DNA from: an uncultured Lachnospiraceae bacterium
Lineage (GTDB): Bacteria; Bacillota; Clostridia; Lachnospirales; Lachnospiraceae
Direction of reading: 5' to 3'
NCBI GenBank assembly: GCA_947567595.1
Contig: CANOMQ010000023.1
Location: 1 to 59,337 of the forward strand
DNA length: 59,337 nt
Below are positions 8,604 through 17,494 of the stretch, one piece after another. The stretch's first letter is position 1; every line of letters starts with the position of its first letter. Made by a program: the position numbers and the translations under genes. The notes below the pieces were generated by a model. It made no database searches and was not told where the DNA came from. It worked only from the letters and a program-made list of their open reading frames with translations.

Positions 8604-9998
8604 ATGGAAAACGAAATCTTGAACGAACCAAACTATGTGCAGGAGCTGGTGGCGCTTTTACGCAGTGAAAACACCGCAAAAAAGATAGCGGAAGAGCTGA
8701 CAAATTACCACGACAACGACATTGCAAGCGCACTGGACGAACTAAACGGGGGCGAGCGCGCCGTGCTTTACCATATTTTGGGCGTGGAGCGCGTATCGGA
8801 GATTTTTGCCTATCTCGACGACCCGCAGAAATACATCGGCGAACTGGAGCTTGAGCTTGCGGCGGACATTATCGAAAATATGGACGCCGACGACGCGGTA
8901 GACGTGCTCGAGGAAATGGACGATGAGATTGCCAATCAGCTCATCGAACTGATTGACGAGGAGTCAAAGGAGGACATCAACCTAATCCGTTCCTATGAGG
9001 AGGACGAAATCGGCAGCCGCATGACGACCAATTTCATTGAAATTGAGCGCAGCCTGACCATCAAACAGGCAATGCGCTCCCTGATTGCGCAGGCGGAGGA
9101 TAACGACAACATCACCACGATTTTTGTCAAGGATGATGACGAGACCTTTTATGGTGCGATTGATTTGAAGGATCTGATCGTGGCGCGCAATTACGTTGAC
9201 TTGGAAACGCTTATTACCCAGTCGTTCCCTTATGTGCGCGACCATGAGACCGTGGAGGACTGTATTGAGCGCTTAAAGGACTACGCGGAGGACTCCATTC
9301 CGGTTCTTGACGATAAAAATAACCTGCTTGGCGTCATCACCGCGCAGGACATTGTGGAGGCAGTCGATGACGAAATGGGCGAGGACTACGCAAGGCTTGC
9401 CGCAATGACGGAGGAAGCGGAACTCGAGGAGCCGCTTATGGAAAGCATCAAAAAAAGGCTGCCGTGGCTGATTGTGCTTTTGGCGCTCAGCATGTGCGTC
9501 TCAACCGTCACAAGCCTGTTTGAGCCGGTCATCGCGCAGCTTGCGATTATCGTAAGCTTCCAGTCCGTAATCCTTGGAATGTCGGGAAACGTCGGAACGC
9601 AGTCGCTTGCCGTAACCATCAGGCTTTTGATGGACGAAAACCTTGAGGCAGGGCAGAAGTTCACAATGATTTTCAGGGAAATGCGTATCGGCTTTTCGAA
9701 CGGACTGATTTTGGGAACGCTTTCCTTTTTGTTTATCGGAATGTACCTGTGCGTTGTGCGGGAAAACACGCCGCAGTTTGCCTTTGCAATATCGCTCTGT
9801 GCAGGCGCCGCGCTGTTGATTGCAATGACCATTTCAAGCATTGTAGGAACATCCGTTCCGATATTTTTCAAAAAAATACACGTTGATCCCGCAGTCGCGT
9901 CCGGCCCGTTGATTACGACAGTCAATGACTTAATCGGCGTTGTGACCTATTACGGCGTAGCGTGGCTTTTGCTGATAAACCTGCTCGGCTTGGGATAA
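8604..9998 (+). CDS. mgtE: MgtE family magnesium transporter
   Basis: A 464-residue Mg2+ channel/transporter. The N-terminal superhelical domain (about 10-130; acidic stretches such as ENMDADDAVDVLEEMDDE) is followed by tandem CBS domains (about 135-257). Five membrane helices (about 283-460) carry the conserved pore motif GNVGTQS. In the family, the cytosolic acidic and CBS parts bind Mg2+ and close the pore when internal Mg2+ is high. The length matches the family. It starts at ATG 8604 with AAAGGGG about 10 nt upstream. It is a single gene followed by spoVT with its own leader. Confidence 0.93.
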   Translation: MENEILNEPNYVQELVALLRSENTAKKIAEELTNYHDNDIASALDELNGGERAVLYHILGVERVSEIFAYLDDPQKYIGELELELAADIIENMDADDAVDVLEEMDDEIANQLIELIDEESKEDINLIRSYEEDEIGSRMTTNFIEIERSLTIKQAMRSLIAQAEDNDNITTIFVKDDDETFYGAIDLKDLIVARNYVDLETLITQSFPYVRDHETVEDCIERLKDYAEDSIPVLDDKNNLLGVITAQDIVEAVDDEMGEDYARLAAMTEEAELEEPLMESIKKRLPWLIVLLALSMCVSTVTSLFEPVIAQLAIIVSFQSVILGMSGNVGTQSLAVTIRLLMDENLEAGQKFTMIFREMRIGFSNGLILGTLSFLFIGMYLCVVRENTPQFAFAISLCAGAALLIAMTISSIVGTSVPIFFKKIHVDPAVASGPLITTVNDLIGVVTYYGVAWLLLINLLGLG

Positions 9999-10127
9999 GA
10001 CCAAATATCACGCATAAAAATCCATTATATACAAATACTAGCAATACGGTAAAACAGGGTGCCGTAACAAATTGCTGTTTTACTATGAACAACAGAAATA
10101 ACTAGATTTGAAATGGAGGAAATACCG

Positions 10128-10676
10128 GTGAAGGCTACGGGAATAGTGCGCAGAATTGATGATTTGGGACGCGTTGTGATACCAAAGGAAATAAGAAGGA
10201 CACTGAGGATAAGGGAATCAGATCCGTTGGAAATTTTTACCGACCACGAGGGCTCGATTATCCTGAGAAAATATTCTCCGGTAGGAGAGATGGGAAACTT
10301 TGCAAAGCAGTATGCGGAAAGCCTTTCGCAGGTGACAGGGCACTTGGCGCTGATTGCAGACCGTGACCAGTTTATTGCGGCAGCAGGCGGAGGCAGCAAG
10401 CAAATTCTCGGGAAATCCGTGAGCAAGGCACTTGAGGAAAAAATGAATTCACGCGAGGTCGTGTGCAGTTCTCGGAACGATAAGGACTATATCGCAGTCA
10501 TGGATGATGAGGTGGAGGAATACCAGCACGAGGTCATTATCCCAATCATCACGCAGGGCGACATCATGGGCGCGGTGGTACTGCTGTCCGCAAATGAAGA
10601 GGACAAAATGAATGAAGTGGAAATGAAGCTGGCATTGTCTGCGGCAGGGTTTTTGAGCAAGCAGATGGAGCAGTAG
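10128..10676 (+). CDS. spoVT: stage V sporulation protein T, AbrB-family regulator
   Basis: A 182-residue regulator of forespore gene expression. The N-terminal AbrB/SpoVT swapped-hairpin DNA-binding domain (about 1-50) contains RRIDDLGRVVIPKEIRRT, nearly identical to known SpoVT. The C-terminal part (about 58-178) is the GAF-like domain of the family. The start is set at GTG 10128 (MKATGIVRR...) because GGAGGA lies 8 nt upstream and known SpoVT proteins begin there; an upstream ATG at 10113 overlaps the ribosome binding site. It is followed by a strong terminator. Its presence marks an endospore former. Confidence 0.93.
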   Translation: MKATGIVRRIDDLGRVVIPKEIRRTLRIRESDPLEIFTDHEGSIILRKYSPVGEMGNFAKQYAESLSQVTGHLALIADRDQFIAAAGGGSKQILGKSVSKALEEKMNSREVVCSSRNDKDYIAVMDDEVEEYQHEVIIPIITQGDIMGAVVLLSANEEDKMNEVEMKLALSAAGFLSKQMEQ

Positions 10677-10686
10677 CGGAAAATAT

Positions 10687-10716
10687 AAAAAAAGTGACAC
10701 GCGTGTCACTTTTTTG
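10687..10716. terminator. bidirectional terminator between spoVT and the GGDEF gene
   Basis: A perfect 16-bp palindrome GTGACACGCGTGTCAC (10694-10709) is flanked by seven A and six T. It can end both spoVT and the convergent GGDEF gene. Confidence 0.85.
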
Positions 10717-10731
10717 TTTCCAATTCTATAT

Positions 10732-12513
10732 TTATATCAGGTTATCCCGGATAAAAACGGCATTCATAACGCGGCACATATCGGCAAACAGCGTCATTGC
10801 AATTTTGGGAAATGCCGAGCTGCGGTCAAACACGTCCGCGGAAATCAGTCCCACAGCCTCGCCCTCCCGGTCACGCAGGATAAACTGCATAAAGCACGCA
10901 ACGCCCGTCTCGGAAAGGATTTTATGTACCTCCGGCGTCGAAAACTCCAGCGACTGGAGACTGCTTACCGCAAGCAGGTTGTTGGTAAACAGGTAAAGGT
11001 ATTTTAAATTTTTGAGCACGGACGGATCCGCCATCGGTACATCCGGCGCAAGTGTGTTCGTGTAAGCGGGAGCGCCGCTGTCGCTCAAAAATACCGACAC
11101 CCTGTTAATCGTCAGTACATGCGCAAAAAAGTCAAGAACTTCCTGAATCGAATCGACACCGTATACAATTAAGTCCGTGAGCATATTGTGCAGGGCATTG
11201 ATGTCTGTCTCCGAATAGAAGGTATTGGACACATTGATAATATCCTCATCATTCTGCACATTAAAATCACCATGAAGCTCTGGCTTATAAATAATGTACC
11301 TGTTTTTCCCTTTGACCTTTGCAAGATAAAGGGAACGGTCCGCGATTTTGAATAAATCATGGTACGTCGTGGAAAACGGCCCGATACCATAGCGCGCAAG
11401 ACCGATGGAACAGCTTAGCTTACGCTCCATCTGCTCCTGATACTGGATAGCCACGTTTGTCTTGATACAGCGCAGGACATTGCGAAATTCAAGCTCGTCA
11501 CTGAATTTTTCAAAAACGATAAAAAACTCATCGCCGCCGATACGTCCGGCGACACCGTTTGTCCCGACTGCGTTTTTAATCACCTGAGCGACCGCCTTGA
11601 TAACCTTGTCTCCGAACATATGTCCGAAATTATCATTTACGCTCTTAAAATCATCAATATCGATAATTGCCAGTGCAACGCGCTCCCGGTTTTTGCCTTT
11701 CAGGGCGTCCTCCGCATATTTCATAATCGCCTTTTTATTCAAAAGACCGGTGAGACTGTCAACGTAGGAGTCCTCCAAAATGGTGGTGTCTGCGTCGCCT
11801 GTGGACTCATGAATAATCGACCAAGTTCCGATTACAATGGAATCCCCGTTCTCATAGGTTTTTGGCTTAAAGCTCACACGGTAGCGCTCAAGCATGTTTG
11901 CATCGGAAATAATGCAGCCGTGGAAGGTGTAAGACTGGCTGGATTTTGCGTTGCAAAGCGAGAAACAGAAGGCGTTGAAGGTCTCCAAATCGTCCTGCGC
12001 AATGCGGTTTTCCTCAAGCATCTGCGTGCACCATTCATGGAAATTCTGGTCAAAAATTGTGACGTTCTGCTGCTGGTTTATATAGTACAGATGAAACTGC
12101 TTTGTGTCAGGATAATATGCAAAAACTGCCGTACCCGTCAGAGCGATGTAATCCCTTGCAGTCATAATCCGCCGATTAAGCTCATTTACACGGTTTTCCG
12201 AATTGCTGACATTCAAAAGCTTGATGTCGTAGGCATCACCCTCGCGCGAGAGTGAGACTGTGAGGATATAGCAGCACAGCTTACCGTCTACCGTGATATG
12301 AACGCACTCGTCGCAGGAAAGCCCGGGCGTTTCAAGGCATTTGGCGGTAGCGGCGGCAAGCTTTTTTTGATCATCCTCGGGCAGCATTTTGTATAAAGAG
12401 AAATAGCTTTCCGTTCCCATCAGGTTAAAAAGCTGTGGATTTCCGTCAAGAATATTGAGTGTCAGATCAAATCGCCCCGCCGCATAGGCGATGTCAAATT
12501 TCGTGTCTATCAA
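10732..12513 (-). CDS. GGDEF-domain diguanylate cyclase
   Basis: A 593-residue protein that should make c-di-GMP from two GTP. The intact active-site motif GRIGGDEFF is near residue 320, within a GGDEF domain (about 265-425). The N-terminal part (about 1-250) looks like one or two PAS-type sensor domains. The C-terminal part (about 430-593) may be a GAF-like domain. No membrane segment is evident. No RxxD inhibitory site is visible five residues before the motif, so product inhibition may be absent. The start is TTG 12513: GGAGGT lies 6 nt upstream, whereas the upstream ATG at 12531 lacks a ribosome binding site and overlaps this one. It is convergent with spoVT. Confidence 0.88.
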   Translation of the reverse strand: MIDTKFDIAYAAGRFDLTLNILDGNPQLFNLMGTESYFSLYKMLPEDDQKKLAAATAKCLETPGLSCDECVHITVDGKLCCYILTVSLSREGDAYDIKLLNVSNSENRVNELNRRIMTARDYIALTGTAVFAYYPDTKQFHLYYINQQQNVTIFDQNFHEWCTQMLEENRIAQDDLETFNAFCFSLCNAKSSQSYTFHGCIISDANMLERYRVSFKPKTYENGDSIVIGTWSIIHESTGDADTTILEDSYVDSLTGLLNKKAIMKYAEDALKGKNRERVALAIIDIDDFKSVNDNFGHMFGDKVIKAVAQVIKNAVGTNGVAGRIGGDEFFIVFEKFSDELEFRNVLRCIKTNVAIQYQEQMERKLSCSIGLARYGIGPFSTTYHDLFKIADRSLYLAKVKGKNRYIIYKPELHGDFNVQNDEDIINVSNTFYSETDINALHNMLTDLIVYGVDSIQEVLDFFAHVLTINRVSVFLSDSGAPAYTNTLAPDVPMADPSVLKNLKYLYLFTNNLLAVSSLQSLEFSTPEVHKILSETGVACFMQFILRDREGEAVGLISADVFDRSSAFPKIAMTLFADMCRVMNAVFIRDNLI

Positions 12514-12621
12514 TGGTGAACCTCCGTTCATATAGGAATAATAAAAAAAGTACCACTCTAATATTATCAATTTTTGTTGGAAAAGTAAAGAAGATAGCAG
12601 AATTTTATATACAGATGAAAC

Positions 12622-12666
12622 AAAAAAAGTGCCTTTTGTCAATCAAAATTAAGCAAAAGGCACTTT
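12622..12666 (-). terminator. terminator of the hemolysin III family gene
   Basis: On the minus strand a 13-bp stem (12666-12654 with 12638-12626) is followed by a run of T at 12628-12622. Confidence 0.85.
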
Positions 12667-12678
12667 CTAAAGAATTGT

Positions 12679-13320
12679 TTAAGCAACATAACAATACATA
12701 AAGATAAAGTGGCAGATACTTCCGCCCATCACGAAAAGGTGGAAGATTTCATGCGAGCCGAAATTTTTATGAAGCGTATTAAAAATTGGAAGCTTCAGGG
12801 CATAAATCACGCCGCCGATGGTGTAGATGATGCCGCCCGCAAGAAGCCAGCCAAACGCAGTGTGGGGAAGCGTGCTCCAAAGCGGCCCGAATACCAAAAG
12901 GCAAATCCAGCCCATTGCAATGTAGATTGCCGAAGAAAACCATTTCGGACAGGTAATCCAAACCATATTGACAAGCATTCCGGCAATGGCAACGCCCCAC
13001 ACAAGGGCAAGCAGGGAGTATCCCAAGCTTCCGCCAAGCACAATCAGGCAGACGGGTGTGTAGGAGCCTGCAATCAATACAAAAATCATCATATGGTCAA
13101 TCTTGCGGAATACGCTCAGGACTTTTCCTGTGACATTGACGCTGTGATATAAGGCACTCGCGCCATATAGTAAAATCATGCTGACCGCAAAAATCGCCAC
13201 GGCTGCGGTAGCCATACCGGTTGACGCCTTCATGATAAGCGGTGATGCGGCGACTGCCGCCATAAGGCAGGCGATAAAATGTGTCAGGGCACTGCCGGGT
13301 TCACGGATTGTTAATTGCAT
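12679..13320 (-). CDS. hemolysin III / PAQR family membrane protein
   Basis: A 213-residue, seven-helix integral membrane protein of the HlyIII/PAQR (YqfA) family. Conserved signatures are SALYHSV, RKIDHMMIFVLIAGSYTP and the C-terminal HEIFHLFVMGGSICHF, whose histidines form the metal site in the family. The biological role in bacteria is not settled; links to membrane lipid homeostasis have been proposed. The start is set at ATG 13320, 8 nt after GGAGG; ATG 13323 is equally possible. It has its own promoter (TTGACA-17-TAGTAT) with an inverted repeat just downstream, so it is probably repressed by an unidentified regulator. Confidence 0.88.
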   Translation of the reverse strand: MQLTIREPGSALTHFIACLMAAVAASPLIMKASTGMATAAVAIFAVSMILLYGASALYHSVNVTGKVLSVFRKIDHMMIFVLIAGSYTPVCLIVLGGSLGYSLLALVWGVAIAGMLVNMVWITCPKWFSSAIYIAMGWICLLVFGPLWSTLPHTAFGWLLAGGIIYTIGGVIYALKLPIFNTLHKNFGSHEIFHLFVMGGSICHFIFMYCYVA

Positions 13321-13378
13321 CATAAGCTCCTCCATTCTTCTTTCTGTTTGATAAGTTTGGTTTTTATAAACTTTACAT

Positions 13379-13395
13379 GTAGTATTGATTACTAC
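13379..13395. promoter_or_regulatory. inverted repeat, likely operator of the hemolysin III gene
   Basis: GTAGTA and TACTAC flank 5 nt, about 10-25 nt downstream of the predicted transcription start. The regulator is unknown. Confidence 0.45.
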
Positions 13396-13410
13396 GTACT
13401 ATTTATAATA

Positions 13411-13439
13411 ATACTACTCCTTATCATATTCAATGTCAA
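13411..13439 (-). promoter_or_regulatory. sigma-A promoter of the hemolysin III gene
   Basis: On the minus strand, consensus TTGACA (13439-13434) and TAGTAT (13416-13411) are separated by 17 nt. Confidence 0.65.
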
Positions 13440-13487
13440 TAAAAAGATGCAAAAAAACAAAAATATTTTAGCCAAACAAAAAGGACA

Positions 13488-14843
13488 TCACAAATAATGG
13501 TAATATTTCCCATGCTTCACAAAAAAGAAGATTGTGACAAACAGCGCAAGAAGCTCCGCCGCCGTAAGCGCAAGCCAAATCCCGTCCAGCCCGAGGACAA
13601 GCGGCAGGATAAGAACCGCCGCAACCTGAAACAGCAGCGTCCGCAGAAACGAAATCGCGGCAGACACTACACCGTTTCCAAGCGCCGTAAAAAAGGCGGG
13701 ACCAAAAATATTAATCCCTGAAACCAAAAACGACAGTGAAAACAGGCAAAGCCCCCGCCTTGTGAGTGCCGTAAGCTCCGCGTCATATCCGACGAAAATG
13801 CGCGCAAGCGGCTGTGCCGTCACAATGGCAATCACGGTCAGCAGGACATTCCAAAGCGAAATAAGACAAAGGCTTTTTTGGAATAATCCTTTTAACTCTG
13901 TATGGTTTCCCGCGCCATAATGGTAGCCGACCACCGGGGCGCTGCCGATGGAATAGCCGATAAAAATGGCGATAAAAATAAAGCTCACATACATTATCAC
14001 GCCATACGCCGCTATGCCGTCCTCACCGATATAGCGCATGAGCTGGAAGTTATACAGGATATTGACCAAGGACAGCGAGAGATTGGTCATCAGCTCCGAG
14101 GAGCCGTTGATGCACGTCTTTTTCATAATGTCCATGTTGATTTTTGTTTTTACCAGCTTAAGGAGACTTGTGTTTGGGCGGAAAAAATAAACCAAAGGCA
14201 CAAGCCCGCCGATTACCTGACTTGCCGCCGTGGCAGCGGCAGCGCCGACAACGCCCCAATGGAATACCGCGATAAAAACAAAATCAAGCGCCATGTTGGT
14301 GACGCCTGCGGCAACCGTCACGGCAAGACCAAGCTTCGGACGCTCCGCCGTGACCAAAAAGCTTTGGAAGACGTTTTGCAGCATAAAGGCGGTCTGCGCG
14401 CAGAGGATAATGCGCCCGTAAATCACACAGTAGTCAAGCATTTCGCCTTTGGCTCCGAACGCGGCGGAAACGGGACGCAGAATGATTAGCCCGATGACTG
14501 TCAGGACAATGCCGCACCCGATGACCGTATAGACCATCATCGAAAAGTATTCGTTTGCCTTATCCGGCTTGCCCTCGCCAAGCGCCTGCGAGACCACGGC
14601 ACTGCCGCCCGTGCCGAACATAAATCCGATTGCGCCCATAATCATTAAGAACGGCATAATCAGGTTGACCGCGGCGAACGGGGTTTTCCCGACATAATTG
14701 GACACAAACAGCCCGTCCACGACGCCATAGATGGAGGTGAAAATCATCATGACAATGGACGGAAAGACGAACCGCAGCAAGCGGGGGTAGGTAAAGTGGT
14801 CAGATAATTGGATTTTCGTTTTTGCTTTTATATTTGTTTTCAT
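13488..14843 (-). CDS. MATE family efflux transporter
   Basis: A 451-residue integral membrane protein with about 12 helices of the MATE family, which expels cationic drugs or metabolites using a Na+ or H+ gradient. Typical early features are VFPSIVMMIFTSIYGVVDG and a FGTGGSAVVSQALGEGK segment. The start is ATG 14843, with AAGGA about 8 nt upstream. It overlaps the end of the marR-like gene by 44 nt, implying a translationally coupled two-gene operon under the MarR operator. The substrate is unknown. Confidence 0.9.
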   Translation of the reverse strand: MKTNIKAKTKIQLSDHFTYPRLLRFVFPSIVMMIFTSIYGVVDGLFVSNYVGKTPFAAVNLIMPFLMIMGAIGFMFGTGGSAVVSQALGEGKPDKANEYFSMMVYTVIGCGIVLTVIGLIILRPVSAAFGAKGEMLDYCVIYGRIILCAQTAFMLQNVFQSFLVTAERPKLGLAVTVAAGVTNMALDFVFIAVFHWGVVGAAAATAASQVIGGLVPLVYFFRPNTSLLKLVKTKINMDIMKKTCINGSSELMTNLSLSLVNILYNFQLMRYIGEDGIAAYGVIMYVSFIFIAIFIGYSIGSAPVVGYHYGAGNHTELKGLFQKSLCLISLWNVLLTVIAIVTAQPLARIFVGYDAELTALTRRGLCLFSLSFLVSGINIFGPAFFTALGNGVVSAAISFLRTLLFQVAAVLILPLVLGLDGIWLALTAAELLALFVTIFFFVKHGKYYHYL

Positions 14844-15324
14844 AGTGATGTTCCTTTTCCTTATTGATGTCTGTTGTTTTACTTCGATATAATTCTTTTG
14901 TTTGTACACGCAGGCAGTCCAAGTATTTCTGCGTCAGCAAAAGCAGGGTATCCAGCTCGCTTTCCTGCATTTGGGAGCAGACCTTGTTTTCCGCGGCGAC
15001 AATGGGGGCGATTTTTTCTTCTGCAAAGCGTTCGCCCTTTGGCGTTAAGAAAATGTGCTGCTCGCGTCCCTTGCCGGATTTTAAGTAAAGGTATCCGTCT
15101 TTTTCGAGCTTGTGTATCGCGGAATGAATGGTCTGCTTGCTGGTAAACGCGTAATCGCAGATGTCCTTTTGGCAGCAGCCGTCGCCGAGGGCGATGATTG
15201 CGTAAAAAATGTCAAATACACTGTCGGATATGCCAAGCTGGACGCCGATTTCGTGGTAGACTTCGGAGATTGCCTTGTTCAGGCGGTTGTATTCGTTTTG
15301 CTTTTGGGAGAGGTGTAGTGTCAT
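14800..15324 (-). CDS. MarR family transcriptional regulator
   Basis: A 174-residue winged-helix repressor. The recognition region is CDYAFTSKQTIHSAIHKLEKDG and the wing follows (KSGKGREQHIFLTPKG). N- and C-terminal helices form the usual MarR dimer interface. The C-terminal 15 or so codons overlap the MATE transporter start. Two 16-bp near-palindromes at its own promoter (15375-15390 and 15402-15417) make autorepression and ligand-induced release of the transporter likely. Start ATG 15324. Confidence 0.9.
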   Translation of the reverse strand: MTLHLSQKQNEYNRLNKAISEVYHEIGVQLGISDSVFDIFYAIIALGDGCCQKDICDYAFTSKQTIHSAIHKLEKDGYLYLKSGKGREQHIFLTPKGERFAEEKIAPIVAAENKVCSQMQESELDTLLLLTQKYLDCLRVQTKELYRSKTTDINKEKEHHYENKYKSKNENPII

Positions 15325-15374
15325 GTTTCGGTGTCCTTTCTATATTAAATATGGTTGGTATATGGATAAAAACG

Positions 15375-15425
15375 AGTCTGATTTCGTACTTGTTATATTA
15401 TAGTCTGAAATCGGACTTGCGTCAA
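15375..15425 (-). promoter_or_regulatory. marR-MATE promoter with two operator-like palindromes
   Basis: On the minus strand TTGACG (15425-15420) and TATAAT (15402-15397) are 17 nt apart. Two 16-bp near-palindromes of the form AGTCTGA-NN-TCGNACT occur at 15402-15417 (between the promoter boxes) and 15375-15390 (around +1), with centres 27 bp apart. Confidence 0.7.
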
Positions 15426-15534
15426 GCATAAAATGATGTATGGTTTCAATGAAATTTTAAATGTCTAAGAATAAGGAACCGATATATAACATGATACAGA
15501 GATGGAAACGCCTGACTTTTTGGAGAGGGTACGT

Positions 15535-15770
15535 ATGAAGCTATATGAGAAAAATCAATACAGTGTCTGTCATTTCGCTTGCAATAACGGTGTTTTGCAT
15601 TTTGGGCGGAGAGCGCCTTTTACGACTGGTATTTGGAACAGTTGACGTATCCGTTATGGAAAAAGCGGTTGTTTACTTGGATTGGAATGTTTGCTGACTG
15701 GATTGTCCGGGCAGTTGTGTTTACGGTGAGGTTTGTGAATGGGAAGTGGATTCATTACAAGATGTTCTAA
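15535..15770 (+). pseudogene. frameshifted small ORF of unknown function
   Basis: A GGAGAGG precedes ATG 15535. From ATG 15545 a frame begins MRKINTVSVISLAIT and then stops, while an adjacent frame continues FYDWYLEQLTYPLWKK to WIHYKMF and TAA at 15768. Joined by one frameshift these would make a basic, aromatic-rich small protein of about 75 residues. It is not recognised as a family. Confidence 0.3.
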
Positions 15771-15789
15771 AACCGCACAAAAAATTCAG

Positions 15790-15818
15790 TTTTCAAAAGA
15801 GAATGCCTGATGTATAAT
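15790..15818 (+). promoter_or_regulatory. probable promoter of the SWIM-MoxR operon
   Basis: TTTTCA (15790-15795), 17 nt, then TATAAT (15813-15818) preceded by TG. The -35 is weak and the -10 is perfect. The leader to the first start codon is about 170 nt. Confidence 0.5.
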
Positions 15819-15877
15819 AAAAGCAGCGAAGGTATGCTAAAAAGCCGGGTGCAACTGATTATTGTCTATTATTATTG

Positions 15878-15926
15878 AAAGAGTCCGTTTCTGCTATATA
15901 TAATATAGCAGAGTTAGGCTCTTTTT
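15878..15926 (+). terminator. terminator-like hairpin in the SWIM operon leader
   Basis: CTGCTATAT (15891-15899) pairs perfectly with ATATAGCAG (15903-15911). An outer stem of AAAGAG-TCC with GG-CTCTTT ends in a T run at 15922-15926. It sits between promoter and first gene, so it could act as an attenuator. Confidence 0.5.
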
Positions 15927-15997
15927 ATGAATTTATGACTTTACAATTTTTTGTAACGTATAACCAAACTGGCGAAAAAAACGAAAGGAGTATAAAA

Positions 15998-17476
15998 ATG
16001 AGAGAAGTAACAGAGCAGCAGATTTTGGCATTGTCACCCAATGCGGCGGCAGCCTCCAATGGCAAAAAAATATCCCAAAAAGGCGGATTTGTCAAGCTTG
16101 AACGGTCAAAGGATGATACGCTATACATAGGAGAGTGTACCGGAAGCGGCAAAAACAATTATATTACATCGGCAGATTACATAGATGAAGCCAATCCGGT
16201 GTTTCGCTGTTCCTGTCCCAGCAGACAGTTTCCGTGTAAGCACAGTCTGGGACTGATGTATGAAATGCTTGCGAAAAAGGAATTTAGCATCTGTGAGATT
16301 CCGGAAGATATCCGGAAAAAGCGCGAAAAAAAGCAGGCGAGGGATCATAAAGCAAATGAGGCTGAAAAACAGGAAAGCGAGATGACCGAGGAGGAACGGG
16401 CAAAGGCGGAAAAGAAAAAGGCATCCGCAGCAAAATCAGCAAAAAATGCAAAAGTAAAGAAATTAAAGTCACAGTTGGAAGGGCTGGATTTAGTAGAAAA
16501 GGTCGTCAATGACCTGATGTCGGCAGGGTTGGGAACAATTGGCGGAGCCTCGCTCAAAACCTACCAGCAGCTTGCAAAACAGATGGGTGATTATTACCTT
16601 CCGGGACCGCAAAGACTCTGTAACCAGCTTTTAATAGAGATAACCGCATTCCAGAAGGATAATGACGAATCCCACTATGATGCGGCAATCAGTGTCCTTG
16701 AAAAGCTGTGGACATTAATCCGGAAATCACGCCAGTATATTCATGAAAAGCTTGAAAAGGAAGATGTAACGCTGGATGATACCGTGTTGTACGAGGAACT
16801 TGGCGGTATCTGGAAGCTGTCAGAACTTGAAGATCTGGGTAAGCGTAAACAGAATGCAAACCTGATGCAGTTGTCATTTTGGGTGACGTATGACGAGGCG
16901 AGAAAAGAGTATATAGACACAGGCTGCTGGGCTGATTTGGACAATGGGGAAATCTTCATGAATTATAATTACCGCCCGCTCAAATCATTAAAATATGTCA
17001 AACAGGAGGACAGTATCTTTGGCGTTGCAAAAGTGCCAAGTGCAGTATTCTATCCGGGAGACGGAAATGTGAGAGTCAGATGGGATGGTGCCCAGATACG
17101 TGAATATGAAAAAGAAGATTACGACGCCATTTTTCAATATGCCATAACTTCTGTCAAACAAGAAGCAAAGCCTGTCAAGAATTTCCTCAAAAATGCAATG
17201 ACCCAGCCCATGCTGATAAAACTGATTGCATTTAACAAGATTGGAAAATCAGAGGAAGGTTTCGTGCTGGTAGATAAAAATAATGATACAATTCTTATGG
17301 GAAATATGCCGGACATGGAGGATACGACCGTACGCCTCTCCATGCTGCCAGACAGCGCGCTGCTGGAGAATCAGGTGCTTTTGGGAGCCTTTTATTATGA
17401 TAAAAACAGCCGTAGACTTTTGGTACAGCCACTTAGCATTATCACACATGATGCAGTGGTACGTTTGTTATATTGA
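15998..17476 (+). CDS. SWIM zinc-finger protein of a MoxR-VWA operon (YehQ-like)
   Basis: A 492-residue protein. The SWIM zinc finger is RCSCPSRQFPCKH (near residues 70-83), with the CxCx(n)CxH ligands intact. A Lys/Glu/Ala-rich, probably coiled-coil linker follows (about 102-160). The remaining 330 residues have no motif I can name. The start is ATG 15998 with AAAGGAG 8 nt upstream, although the frame is open further upstream. In E. coli a SWIM protein (YehQ) is encoded with a MoxR ATPase, a VWA protein and a DUF5682 protein, the same set found here. SWIM fingers bind DNA or protein. It is the first gene of the operon. Confidence 0.75.
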   Translation: MREVTEQQILALSPNAAAASNGKKISQKGGFVKLERSKDDTLYIGECTGSGKNNYITSADYIDEANPVFRCSCPSRQFPCKHSLGLMYEMLAKKEFSICEIPEDIRKKREKKQARDHKANEAEKQESEMTEEERAKAEKKKASAAKSAKNAKVKKLKSQLEGLDLVEKVVNDLMSAGLGTIGGASLKTYQQLAKQMGDYYLPGPQRLCNQLLIEITAFQKDNDESHYDAAISVLEKLWTLIRKSRQYIHEKLEKEDVTLDDTVLYEELGGIWKLSELEDLGKRKQNANLMQLSFWVTYDEARKEYIDTGCWADLDNGEIFMNYNYRPLKSLKYVKQEDSIFGVAKVPSAVFYPGDGNVRVRWDGAQIREYEKEDYDAIFQYAITSVKQEAKPVKNFLKNAMTQPMLIKLIAFNKIGKSEEGFVLVDKNNDTILMGNMPDMEDTTVRLSMLPDSALLENQVLLGAFYYDKNSRRLLVQPLSIITHDAVVRLLY

Positions 17477-17494
17477 TAGGGGGAGGATTGCTAT

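Larger units (their letters stand above)
15426..15997. other. intergenic region before the SWIM-MoxR operon
   Basis: The gap holds a frameshifted small ORF (15535-15770), a promoter (15790-15818) and a leader with a terminator-like hairpin (15878-15926) before the first gene of the operon. Nothing else is recognised. Confidence 0.5.
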
